A DNA stretch of 64,000 nucleotides from Cordia subcordata (Eukaryota > Streptophyta > Magnoliopsida > Boraginales > Cordiaceae). The notes below the pieces were generated by a model, which was not told where the DNA came from, did no database searches, and saw only the letters and a list, made by a program, of their open reading frames with translations. Of the stretch, positions 11,110 through 21,000 are shown piece by piece. Made by a program: the position numbers and the translations under genes. The stretch covers positions 2,756,501 through 2,820,500 of the forward strand of contig JAPTOF010000011.1 of NCBI GenBank assembly GCA_028554755.1. The letters are read 5' to 3'. Positions within the stretch are counted from its first letter, which is position 1. Every line of letters begins with the position of its first letter.

Positions 11110-11908
11110 CGCTAAAGATTACTTTTGCAAAACCTAACACCTATAGACTCTAATGAGTGGCAAACACTTTTCTGGAAGAATCTTAGTAAATGCATCCTTC
11201 AAGTTTTTTGCTGAAGCTGTCTTTTCAACTACTATATTGTCTCTCTAGATAAACTCACAAATCAAATGGTACTTTTGTTTTATGTGTTCATCCTTTTGCC
11301 TATTCCTGGGCTATTTGCACTATGAAACAGCATTGTTGTTGTTATAATACAAGCCTATTGGTTTTTAAACTACTGGCATAACCTCCAGGTTTGTGAGAAA
11401 TTTTCTTAGCCATACTACATCTTTCACAACCTTAAATGCTACTACATACTCAGCCTCTATAGTAGAATCTGCAATACAATTTTGCTTGACACTTCTCTAT
11501 AAGATAGCTTCTCATGATAGAGTGAAAACATATCTGGAAGTGGACTTCATAGATACTCCATTGGACTAGAAATCAGAGTCTATATAGGTTAATGGCATGA
11601 GATCATCCGTACGGTATTCCAGCACATAATCTTTTGTTCTTTGCAAGAACTTGAATATATGCTTAACTACGACCCAATGTGCTAGTCCAGGCCTTAACTA
11701 ATATCTACTAACCATGCCAACAACAAAATAGATATTTGGTCTAGTACATAACATAGCATACATAATGCTTTCAACTGCCGAAGCATGAGAAACTCGCTTC
11801 TTGCTCTGTATCTCCTCAGGTGTTTTAGGACATTGATCCCAAGATAGAAAAACTCTATGTCTAGAAGGTAATGATGCCTTCTTAGAGTTTTGCATGCTAA
11901 AATTGACC
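11110..11908 (-). pseudogene. pol: Tork-like RNase H and C-terminal RT pseudogene
   Basis: In the minus sense from 11908: the RT C-terminal segment reads NSKKASLPSRHRVFLSWDQC, then CPKTPEEIQSKKRVSHASAV and CTRPNIYFVVGMVSRY, a signature of Tork-like copia RTs. RNase H follows: VVKHIFKFLQRTKDYVLEYR, DSDF, KSTSRYVFTL, SVKQNCIADSTIEAEYVVAF, DEHIKQKYHLICEFI and SAKNLKDAFTKILPEK. Several stops interrupt it, for example after DSDF. The segment begins exactly at the left target duplication of the inserted gypsy element. Confidence 0.85.
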
Positions 11909-11913
11909 AACAT
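11909..11913. repeat. Target-site duplication, left (aacat)
   Basis: aacat directly precedes the LTR start tgatgtcg and is identical to 22757-22761 after the far LTR. Confidence 0.9.
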
Positions 11914-12317
11914 TGATGTCGTGTTACGAGAGCAAGCTCGAAAAGACCCGCAAGCATACGGATCGTGCAATGTAGTGTGTACGAATGCAGGTGTCGAACC
12001 ACAGGGAGGCGTGAATAATGTGAATGAATCCTATGCTTGATGTTCTAAAAGGAGCTAAAAAGACAGATCTAACTAGGTGAATTTCTTCTTGTGAGATTTT
12101 GGATTATTGGGAGCTTTATGTAAACGAAATAAAACTAAACTATGAATAAAAACAAATGGAAACGCAAGTTGATTAAGAGGAAACTAACAATTGAAAAGGG
12201 ATAGGGTGACTTCGACTTATGAATGGGTAATTCTACACTCAAATGCTATGGGATTAAGGGATGATGGCTAACTATCATAAGTGCTCTTAACTAGGTTGCT
12301 AGTTAATGTCCTGATTT

Positions 12318-12393
12318 CCCCCTAGGACTCGGTGCGGGTCCGTCCCTAGGCGGCGCCTCCTAGAGCTACGGCGTGGTCCTTATGACCTAGGGC
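12318..12393 (-). promoter_or_regulatory. Conserved LTR block with CCTAGG hairpin
   Basis: In the minus sense it contains GACCACGCCGTAGCTCTAGG, then CCTAGGGAC, a loop and GTCCTAGG, able to form an eight-pair stem with one bulged G. Related blocks occur in at least eight other LTRs in this window. Function is unknown; by position it is transcribed. Confidence 0.6.
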
Positions 12394-13220
12394 CTCAAGA
12401 TTGACTAACTAACTTCCCAGGTGGCTTAGAATGAACCTACCTTAGTACCTAAACCGTTGGCTGGGTTTAAAGCCAAGACCTAGTGTTGCTAAGGTCGACT
12501 AAATCTATCCTGAAACCTACTGGCTGGATTTAAAGCCAAAGGAGACTCGATCTAGACTAGCCCTAAATTATGCTTCGCCATTCTAAAGTCACTACAGCAG
12601 GATTTCACTTGCTAGCGCATGCATAAAATGCAATATTAAAGTTATGCTCGTTACTAGGCATGCAAATACGCATATAGACATGAATAAAAGCATTACCCAC
12701 TTCATAGCATCCACATATAAACACATAGACATGAGTATAACATGGATTAGATGTGTTTAGTAACAAACAAACTTCAATTTGTATACATGTTACTCATCTA
12801 GGCATTTTATCAAACACATAGACATGAATGAAAGAACACCCAATTAAACAAGACAAATCAAAACATATATATATATATATATATATATATTCAGCCATCA
12901 TATCCCATATCATAAGAGTATAAAATCAACCCATTACATAAGTTTAATCACCCTATACAAGCCTATTCAGACATAATGGAAAATAGAATGAAAGAGATAT
13001 AACGAAACTCCCCTTTCATCCTAGCGAATTTAGATCACGGCTTGTGAACAATCTTGATTCCAAAGCGTTTGAATCCTCACAACTAAGCTTGGTTCTTGGT
13101 GAAAAGTGTGTGAAAAGGGTGTGGGAGGCGGCTAGAGATTAGGGTTAAGTGTGTGAGAGGTTAGGTGTGAAGTACGTGTTTTTTTTTTTTGCTCCCCCTC
13201 AAATTCTTCCGCATCGGGCT

Positions 13221-13310
13221 TTATTTATAAGTTCGCGCATAGCCGGTCGACCGGCTTTCTAGTAGACCTCTCTGGAGTGGCCAGTCGACCTAGCCGGTCG
13301 ACGGGCTCTT
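13221..13310 (-). promoter_or_regulatory. LTR core promoter: TATA box with upstream CCGGT-ACCGG dyads
   Basis: TATA box CTTATAAATAA at 13221-13231 (minus sense). Nine bases upstream is the perfect palindrome AGCCGGTCGACCGGCT (13241-13256); degenerate dyads lie near 13280 and 13295 and half-sites further out. Role as a promoter is inferred from position. Confidence 0.6.
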
Positions 13311-13639
13311 GAAGGGGGGGTTGTCCGGCTTTTCGATGAATGGTCGTCCGGCTGACTTCCTTCATCTTTTCGGCCTTTGGTCTTCTCTTTTTGACCCGTG
13401 CATGTCTCATCTTCATCACCTTTCATCATCCAATCTTGATCTTAACCCAAAGTCCGCCTAAATCATTGAAAACAAGCAATTAGTGTAGCAATTTATCTCT
13501 TAAACTCAATATGCACATTTGTTCACGCTTAAGCCTATTCCTATCAAAAGTACTACACTAATGCATCATTATAAGCATTCAACACCTCTAAAATATAAGT
13601 AAATGGTAATGCAAACACACACCAAATCACAACTCATCA

Positions 13640-13677
13640 ACACCCCCAAACCTTCTCCTTGCTTGTCCTCAAGCAAG
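13640..13677 (-). other. Terminal hairpin plus polypurine tract of element E
   Basis: In the minus sense: hairpin CTTGCTTG-AGGA-CAAGCAAG (13677-13658), a short purine run, then GGTTTGGGGGTGT abutting the LTR start. The purine tract primes plus-strand DNA; the hairpin's role is unknown. A second, variant copy sits at 14607-14626. Confidence 0.8.
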
Positions 13678-14588
13678 CCTAATCTTAAATTTTATCTCTA
13701 AAGCTGATACAATGGATTGCCTTAAGGATTGACTCGCTATCAGTATTAGTTTGAGACGCATGAAGGGGCATTCCTATTGTGAAGAGATCCCTAAGCCTCT
13801 TTGGATCTTCCCTCTACTCATAAGGGATCTCGTTGCTCATGGGAATTTCCCAAGTAGCCAATCCACCACAAGCCTAGGATTCTAACTCACGCACTCGGGA
13901 TATTGATATTTCGTGCTCCCTCAACTGACATGGCCTCCCTAACATGCACCAAGCCTCAAAGATAAGAAGAGAGAGTATACAAACACAATGGCTTTTTATA
14001 AGCCTTATTCATATGTCTACAAAGATGATAACTTGTGCTAAGTTGACATTGCGTCACTTATGCACTTATTCACTTACTTTTAGGTGCCTTTGGCTTTCTC
14101 TCTTTTTCACTTCATAGATTTTTGCACCTTTTTGCCCTTCTTTTTTTTTTTTTTTTTTCAATTTCAATTGCTTTGTATTGTGTTCTCAAAAAGGAAGAAA
14201 AAGAAAGGCTTAGGCATATCAACAAGAACCAATCAAAGAAGAGGCACTCACATCAATAACCCTTTTTCAACACTCTTTCCTACCAAGCTATGGGGTGGCT
14301 ACAAGGGTTATTCTTTTAAGGTTCTCACTCCCCACAACTTTTAAGGGCATCCCCTCCAAGACTTAGTTTTCAAACCACTCTATTCATTCCCCCACAATGC
14401 CTCTCATCTTTATAAATCAATAGAGTCAATCACAAAAGCCAACACAATGATCAACAAAGAAATAAATGACTCTCTATGCATCAAAATTGAAAAATTTTCA
14501 CCATTTTTATGCATGATGCAATCTACCCTAAGCAAGATATAACAAGAAAACCAAACTCCCACACCCCCAACAAGAAAACCAAACTCCC

Positions 14589-14626
14589 ACACCCCCAAAC
14601 CTAAACTTTGCTTGTCCTCAAGCAAA
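14589..14626 (-). other. Internal hairpin plus purine tract copy
   Basis: Hairpin TTTGCTTG-AGGA-CAAGCAAA (14626-14607 in minus sense) followed by GTTTAGGTTTGGGGGTGT. It matches the terminal copy at 13640-13677 but the outer base pair is T-A instead of C-G. Confidence 0.8.
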
Positions 14627-14976
14627 AAGAGCAAAGCACAACAAAAACAAGCAAGTCGTCATTACAAAACAAGTAAGGGTGGTGGGGATAGGGTGCAAAC
14701 AGGGGGAACAAGTGGAGAAAGGATAGATACAACCTTGCAGTTTCTTCAAAGCTTTCCATGCCAACTCCAAATCACAATTCATAAACACTCACAAAGAAAA
14801 ACAAGATTAGTAGCATTGCTTATGCATACTTGCATTGACATGTGCAATAATGAGCAGTGGTGTATCTTATGGGACAAAGTATTGGGATTCAACACTTTTG
14901 AGTTGGGTGCAAGAAAGATAAAAGAAAGAAAATAAAAAGAAACGAAAGTAAGACAAATGCAAAACTACAAAATTGA

Positions 14977-15026
14977 ACCTAGGTTGCCTCCTAGTAGCGC
15001 TAACTACCAAGCCGTCAGCCAGGCAA
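14977..15026 (-). other. Conserved post-pol motif
   Basis: In the minus sense: GGCTGACGGCTTGG, then TAGCGCTA and GGAGGCAACCTAGG. The motif recurs right after pol at 46126-46178 and, diverged, near 57275-57325. It appears to mark the start of the post-pol region in this lineage. Confidence 0.55.
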
Positions 15027-15061
15027 ATACCAGCTCATCTTCAACTTCCATAGGCGGGATC

Positions 15062-16333
15062 CTAAAGCTTTAAAACCTCCACACGAGCTATGCTCGGATC
15101 ATATGCGTGCTTCAAGTGTTGCCCATTCACCGTCAACTCTCGGCCATCCTTCAAGTCTTTAATCTTGACTGCTCTAGAAGGATAGGCAATCATCACCTCA
15201 TATGGACCATCCCATCTCGTCTTAAGCTTACCTGGAAAGAGTTTCAGTTGTGAGTTAAACAACCAAACTTTATCAAAAGGAGAGAATGATTTCTTAATAA
15301 TGTGTTTATCATGGATTCTCTTTATCCTATCCTTATAAAGTTTAGCGTTCTCATATGCCTCGAATCTAAGCTCTTCCAGTTCCGCTAGGTCTAGCCTCCT
15401 TTTCTCACCTGCTCTTGCCAGGTCAAAATTTAGGGCTTTGATTGCCCAATACGCTCTATGCTCAAGTTCTACTGGCAAGTGACAAGCTTTACCGAAAACC
15501 AATATATATGGAGACATACCAATAGGAGTCTTAAAGGCGGTACGGTAGGCCCACAAAGCATCATTTAGCCTAATAGACCAATCTTTTCTATCGGGCCTAA
15601 CCGTTTTCTCTAAAATGTGTTTAATCTCTCTATTGGACACCTCAATTTGTCCACTAGTCTACGGGTGATAAGGAGTGACTACTTTATGGGTGACTGAATA
15701 TTTCCTCAACAAGGCCTCTAAAGTCCTATGGCGAAAATGCAAGCCCCCATCACTAATTAAGACCCTAGGGACTCCAAATCTAGAGAAAATGTTCTCTTTA
15801 ATAAACTTAACCACTACGCTATGGTCATTAGTGCGTATAGGAATAGCCTCAACCCATTTGGACACATAATCAACGGCCACTAAAACGTACTGACACCCAA
15901 AGAAAGGTGGAAATGGACCCATGAAGTCTATACCCCAAACATCGAACAACTCACAAGGAAGAATAGGGGATAAAGGCATCATGTTTTTCCTAGAGATGGA
16001 CCCGGATTGTTGACATCTAAAACACTTCTTGCAATATTCCTGGGCATCCCTAAAGAGAGTAGGCCAAAACAGTCCACTTTGCAAGACCTTCGCGGCAGTC
16101 TTCTTCCCACTAAAATGACCCCCACACCTCTCATCATGACACATGCTCAACACGCTCTCAAACTCCTCCTCAGGCACACACCGGCTAATCATTTGATCCG
16201 CACACACTTTGAAAAGATAGGGGTCCTCCCAAAAGAAATGCCTAACTTGTGCTAGGAACCTATCTTTTTCTCTTTTCTCCCAATGGGAAGGAAAACGCAT
16301 GTGGCAAGATAATTGACAATATGAGCGAACCAA
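15062..16333 (-). pseudogene. pol: Integrase of element E
   Basis: Integrase joins the cDNA ends to target DNA. In the minus sense: N-terminal zinc-binding region with MCHDERCGGHFSG and YCKKCFRCQQSG; core with WGIDFMGPFPPFFG (first Asp) and VLISDGGLHF (second Asp). The catalytic Glu follows 35 residues later, in the stretch after THKVVTPYHP. A TAG replaces the Gln of YHPQTSGQ, splitting core from tail at about 15659. The tail has [40 protein letters not shown] and [15 protein letters not shown], and ends VEVLKL before the stop. This is otherwise the best preserved domain of the element. Confidence 0.9.
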
Positions 16334-17000
16334 GGTGTGTGATGGGAGATAGCAAATAATTGCTCATCGGGGAATGAATCATGGAAAGGAGTTGGATCAC
16401 TAGAAGACTCACAAACAAGATGGGAAAGATGATCCGCCACTAAATTTTCTCTACCCTTCTTATCCCTGATTTCTATGTCAAACTCTTGAAGGAGGAGCAA
16501 CCACCTAATCAAGCGGGGCTTAGATTCTTCAAGGCCGCATGATCGGTGTAGACAATCACTTTGGATCCCAGGATGTATGACCTAAACTTGTCAAGAGAGA
16601 AGACTATCGCTAGAAGCTCTTTTTCTGTAGTGGTATAATTCTTTTACGCTTCATCAAGAGTCTTGCTAGCATAGTATACAACATGGGGCAACTTATCCTT
16701 CCTTTGACCTAAAATAGCTCCTATTGCATAATCGGATGCATCACACATAACCTCAAATGGGAGACTGTAGTTAGGTGGTTGGATAATTGGGGATGTAGAC
16801 AATAAGGATTTAAGCCTATTGAAAGCTCTAACACATTCATCATCAAAGTCGAAAGGGACATCTTGTGCTAGGAGCCTAGACAAGAGGCGTGCAATGTGAC
16901 TAAAATCCCTAATGAATCTACGGTAAAATCCTGCATGTCTTAGAAAAGATCTAACATCCTTGACACACTTAGGGACAAGCAACTTTTAATTAATTCAACC
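16334..17000 (-). pseudogene. pol: RNase H and RT-connection of element E
   Basis: In the minus sense: VRSFLRHAGFYRRFIRDFSH (RT thumb), FDDECVRAFNRLKSLL, then RNase H with CDASDYAIGAILGQRKDKLP and YYASKTLDEA. The GAA/CAA-type codon after DEA is TAA/TAG. There is then a deletion in the middle of RNase H near 16530, and [20 protein letters not shown] joins the integrase side with a frameshift near 16300. Catalytic RNase H residues beyond the first Asp cannot be followed through the deletion. Confidence 0.85.
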
Positions 17001-17663
17001 TTAGCTGGGGCGACTTGAATTCCATTAGATGATACAACATGACCCAACACTATCCCTTATTGCACCATGAAGTGGGATTTCTCCCAACTTAACACTAGGT
17101 TCTTCTCCACACATCGGTCTAAGACTAAGGAGAGATGACTCAAGCACTCATCAAAGCTATCTCCAAAGACTGAGAAATCATCCATGAAAATCTCTAAATG
17201 TCTCTCAATCATGTCACTAAAAATGGCCATCATACATCTCTGAAAAGTCATGGGCATTACAAAGACCGAAGGGCATTCTCCTATAAGCAAAAGTGCCATA
17301 GGGACAAGTAAAGGTGGTCTTTTCCTGGTCCTCAGGAAACACAGGGATTTGGTTATATCCCGAATAGCCGTCTAGAAAACAATAGTAGCTATGCCCAGCT
17401 ACTCTATCCAAGATCTAGTCTAGAAAAGGCAATGGGAAATGATCCTTCCTAGTTTTGGAGTTGAGCTTCCTATAGTCTATACAAACTCTCCATCCCGTGG
17501 AAGTACGTGTAAGGATAAGCTCTCCTCTCTCATTCTCCACAACTGTGATCCCGGACTTCTTAGGGACTACTTGGACCTGGCTAACCCACTCACTGTCGAA
17601 GATTGGATAAATAATGCCTGCATCTAAAAGCTTAATGATCTCCTTCTTAACTACTTCACTCAT
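17001..17663 (-). pseudogene. pol: Reverse transcriptase core of element E
   Basis: Minus sense: VVKKEIIKLLDAGIIYPI and VVPKKSGITVVENERGE open the RT, then RVCIDYRKLNSKTRKDHFPL. TAG replaces the Gln of FLDQILDRVAG (about 17415). GYSGYNQIPVFPEDQEKTTF and TCPYGTFAYRRMPFGLCNA follow, then a frameshift at about 17260. The catalytic FMDDF is intact at 17174-17188 within HLEIFMDDFSVFGDSFDECL. Another stop follows at SHFMVQ (17057). Motif wording is typical Ty3/gypsy. Confidence 0.9.
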
Positions 17664-17753
17664 GTGTGGGTTTAACCTTCTCTACATTTCCCTAGAAGGA
17701 ATGGCTCCATCCTCAAGGTGAATACGATGCATACAAACAGAAGGGTCTATACC

Positions 17754-18612
17754 TCACAAATCGTCAATTTTCCACCCTATAGCCTTCCTATGTTTCCTAA
17801 GGACCTCTAAGAGACGCTTCTCATTCTCACTAGAAAGATCGAAAGCTATAATGACCGGAAGGGTCTCACTAGAGCCTAGGAATGCATACTTCAAATGATC
17901 CGGAAGGGGTTTGAGCTCTAAAGAAGGGCTAGGCTCAACCAAGGGGGCTTATCCTCAGCATCATCAATGCGTACATCACTAGAACTGGGACTAGAAGGAT
18001 TACCCTCAAGTGACTTATTAATCAAATAGCTTTTAATCAAGGAAGTAGAAGCTACATATTTCTTCTCTACGGTTTCCAAATCAAAACTAGAAATCAATTC
18101 CTCAAATTCCCTCAAATCATCTCCATCAGTCATAGTCTTTTCTATAAAATCCTCAATGCAAGAATCAATCACATCCACTCTAAAGCACTCTTCTCCATCC
18201 TCTTCTTCTATACTTGCCCTATTTATCGCCTCTGCAACCTTTATAGTGGATTTCAAATTCCCAAATTTCATCTCCAATACCCCTGACCTACAATGGATAA
18301 TAGCATCTGCGGTGGCAAGGAAGGGGCGACCTAGAAGAATGGGTGTAGAATGTCTAGAGTCATGTCCCGAATCCATATCTAACACTATGAAGTCAACAGG
18401 GCACACAAACTCACCTACCTGAACCATAACGTCCTTTATCACACCCTTAGATCTACGCTCAGACCTGAAGAGTAACATACGTGGGAGACAACTCACCTAG
18501 ACCTAGCTGCTGATAGACAGAGTAGGGAATAAGATTCACACTAGATCCTAAATCTAATAAGGTGTGATCAATTTGTGTCTCACGGATCCTACAAGGAATG
18601 GTGAAGGGGGGT
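17754..18612 (-). pseudogene. pol: Protease and protease-RT linker of element E
   Basis: The aspartic protease cuts Gag-Pol. Its active-site loop reads DLGSSVNLIP (18525-18554, minus sense), where a D-S/T-G or DLG-type loop is expected. It is in a different frame from gag (slip at the C-run near 18607) and from the following FVCPVDFIVLDMDS part (net loss of about 11 bases near 18470, removing LADR found in related copies). A third slip at a C-run near 17943 separates the acidic linker from SLELKPLPDHLKYAFLG, the pre-RT conserved segment. Confidence 0.85.
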
Positions 18613-20723
18613 CACTCATCTTGGGCGGAAGGTCCGAGGTACAAATACTACTCACCTTCTCCGTAAGCCTCACCTTCTTAGGAATTTTTGATGACTTACG
18701 TTTCCTTGTACAAAGATCCTTAAAGAACTTAGAGTAAGATGGGATGGAAGTGATCGCATCTAACAAAGGAAGATTGACCTTAAGATCTTTGAGATGCTCT
18801 AAAATCTTGAAGAACCTAGAATCCTCACTAGGTGTAGGTCTCTCTAAAATGGATGGAAAAGGAACTCTAGGCTCTATATCTATAGATGCATGGGAGTCAT
18901 CCATGGGCTTTTTTCCCTCCTTATGTGGTCGGGAAGTACTAATCTCTCCCTGATCTCTAATGGTCTCATTTCTCTCAACATGACTCTCTCTAGAATTTCC
19001 CTCAACAAGGTTACCATGTTGTGCTCTAGGCTTGGAAGGACTACTAGGTGCAGGCACTGCAGAGTCAACTCCTACCCTATTATCCACTACCCGATCGCTT
19101 CTAAGAGTAGTGACGGCCTTAGCTTGGGCCTGAGAAGGATAAGTGGTATCGGTGGAGGAATAGGATTGGACTCTAGGGTTTACCTCCTCCTGGGAAGGCA
19201 ATTTCCCGGGGTCTCTAGCACTCAATTGACTAGCAATCTGTCCTAATTGTGCCTCAAACCTCACCATTTGCTGTCTATTTTCTGCCAACTCCTGTTGTTG
19301 GTTCTGAATGAACTGCATTATTTTCATCATATCGTTACTAGGAGGTTGGCTACTAGAGGGAGCAGGCAAAGCCTGAGGTTGAGGAGCACTAGTAAGATGG
19401 GGTTGATTAAGATGATAAAAACCTGGGGGATATTGAGGACGAGGTCGCTGCTGAGGTGAAACTTGAGGATGTGAACTAGACTTATGCTGTCCTCGTCTCC
19501 AAGAAAATTTTGGGTTGTCCCTCCAACCCGGATTGTATGTGTTCGAGTATGGATTATACTCACGAGAATAATCTTGTGTGGCACATACTTGCTCTTTCAT
19601 GAATTCAGGAAATTGGGATGCTAAAGGGCAAGCCATAGTCTCATGAGATGACTCGGAGCACAATGCACAAACTTCAACAACTAAAGGGGCAGAGGGAGAA
19701 CCTAAAGAACTAGTCCTATGACCTTGGGATGAAATGGACAAAGAAATGAATTGATCCAGTTTATTTGTTAAAGCCTCGACCTTAGAGGGTAAGTCTGAAG
19801 AAATTCCAACCTCACTAACACTTCTCTTGTTACCCCCTCGACTAGACCTTTCCATTGCAAAATTTTGAAATGAATTCTCAGCCATCATTTCTATTTTCCC
19901 CATGCCTCGATCGGTCTTAAAGATAGAAACCACCACCGGAGGCGGCATTGACCATCATCCTATTTTGTTCATTTAGGCCTCGAAAGAAGTATTGCATTAG
20001 GTCATGATTGCCGTATCCATGGTGTGGACATTGTCTAAGAAGATCTTTGAACCTCTCCCAAGCTTCATGAAATGATTCTAGGTCATGTTGGGAGAGAGTC
20101 ATAATGGCAGTCCTAAGATCGGCTCTCTTGGCCATGGGATAAAATTTCTGGAAGAACTTAGATTGAAGCTCAGCCCATGTAGTAATGCACCCATTAAGTA
20201 AGGAGTGCAACCAAGTCCTAGCCTTATCCTTAAGAGAGAAAGGAAACAATCTTAGACGTATGACTTCTTGAAAGACATTGGGGACATGTAGAGTGGAACT
20301 CATTTCAACAAAATCAGTAATATGATCAAGAGGACTCTCATTGATTTTCCCGTAGAAGGAGGGAAGCATAGCCAACATATTAGGCTTAATCTCGAAGTTC
20401 GTCCCCCCCAAACCTGGAATTTGAATAGCCGAATTAGGCTCAAAGGTTTCGGGGAGAAAGAATTGCCTAAGAGTGGGTTCCTCATCTATAAGTGGATCCG
20501 GTCTACGGGGCTCTTGTCTAAAATGAGCTTGGGCTTGATGCCCAATGTGCTCATGAGGTGGAATGGGATTCACTGGGGGATTGGGTGGATTATGAGGATG
20601 ATTGGGATCGGTCATCTCCTCAGGAAGAGCTCCTAAATTCCTGAAACATCTAGTGATTCTTTCGGGTTCGGGATTAAGAGGAACTAGGGGATTCCTAAGG
20701 GATCTCCTACCATGCATACACAA
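18613..20723 (-). pseudogene. gag: Gag of element E
   Basis: Particle-forming protein. Minus sense, start ATG at 20723: a basic, proline-rich N-terminus, then the Retrotrans_gag core (FSLKDKARTWLHSL, WAELQSKFFQKFYPMAKRAD, LESFHEAWERFKDLLRQCPH). Two one-base deletions near 19935 and 19915 shift the frame at GGGFYL. The second part has a Gln- and Pro-rich linker and the zinc knuckle C-x2-C-x4-H-x4-C at 19628-19669 (CALCSESSHETMAC). An acidic and basic low-complexity tail and LEHLKDLKVNLPLLDAI lead to the protease. Length is normal for Athila-like gag. Confidence 0.9.
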
Positions 20724-20976
20724 ACTATCCTAACTCCGGCCACTTCAACCCCCAAAAACTTCAATATTCCTACACTACAGCAAATAATCCACAATCCTAA
20801 AAAGTCTACTAAAAAAAATAAAGTCAAAAGCTGAAATAAAACAACAAAAAAAAAAAAAACTGAAATAAGATAATGTGAGGAGTAAATAAAATAAGTAAAA
20901 ACTAAACAAACTATAAAGAAAAAGCAAGAAAAGCAACTATCAAAACACACAAGCACAGAATGCAAATCACCGTGCC
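20724..20976 (-). other. T-rich leader between PBS and gag (element E)
   Basis: Minus sense strongly T-rich with an uninterrupted frame, which follows from T-rich DNA having few stop codons. Homologous leaders are at 29461-29755, 36003-36284 and 40128-40383. I do not call a gene. Confidence 0.5.
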
Positions 20977-20994
20977 TCCCCAGCAACGGTGCCA
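20977..20994 (-). other. Primer-binding site, tRNA-Asp type (element E)
   Basis: TGGCACCGTTGCTGGGGA in the minus sense, 16 of 18 matching the complement of plant tRNA-Asp 3' end, as in the Athila lineage. Six bases from the end of the 5' LTR. The + strand looks like a tRNA 3' end but no tRNA gene is present. Confidence 0.8.
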
Positions 20995-21000
20995 AAAACT

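Larger units (their letters stand above)
9937..11908 (-). mobile_element. Tork-like Ty1/copia element, 3' portion (LTR, RNase H, end of RT)
   Basis: This and 22762-25000 are the two halves of one minus-strand copia element, split by the gypsy element at 11914-22756. The RT reading frame stops at the left target duplication and its missing N-terminal part resumes exactly beyond the right one. In the minus sense: RT end, RNase H, purine tract, LTR. Confidence 0.8.
11914..13639 (-). mobile_element. 3' LTR of element E
   Basis: 1726 bp, TGATGAG...CGACATCA in the minus sense. Contains an (AT)n tract near 12866-12890, a CCGGTCGACCGG cluster and TATA box near 13221-13300, spaced cacatagacatg motifs, two ggctttaaa-type dyads, and the conserved ccctaggactcgg block at about 12318-12393. 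Compared with the 5' LTR it lacks about 30 bp near 13340, a copy of the dyad. Confidence 0.93.
13678..15061 (-). other. Post-pol non-coding segment of element E
   Basis: About 1.4 kb between integrase and the terminal purine tract with no believable reading frame. Contains a long A-run in the minus sense (T-run at about 14140-14160), an internal hairpin plus purine tract, a 23-25-bp tandem duplication around 14546-14600, and a conserved motif just after the pol stop. The same segment, diverged, is present at 46094-47512, 56004-57330 and 62065-62785. No envelope ORF is present. Confidence 0.75.

Noticed and set aside
12866..12890. AT microsatellites in LTRs (also 21952-21970, 26109-26143, 37893-37914) as replication or attachment sites
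   Set aside because: Simple (AT)n slippage tracts with differing length between the two LTRs of one element; nothing else supports a function.
13241..13256. GTCGAC-containing palindromes as cloning or vector artefact
   Set aside because: They occur in several families at the same place relative to TATA boxes, with varied flanks and varied centres, so they are native.
15675..20636. Plus-strand open frames of 60-120 codons across element E
   Set aside because: They lie opposite recognisable gag and pol on the minus strand and have no sensible protein features.
20977..20994. A tRNA-Asp 3' end on the + strand
   Set aside because: Only the last 18 bases match and no cloverleaf precedes them; the position next to an LTR shows it is the primer-binding site of a minus-strand element.
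20684..20995. Open frame of about 100 codons, rich in Phe, Leu, Cys and Val, just before gag of element E; similar frames at 40095-40325 and 35959-36246
   Set aside because: The DNA is T-rich in element sense and therefore poor in stop codons. The frames match only because the DNA is homologous, and they overlap the PBS.
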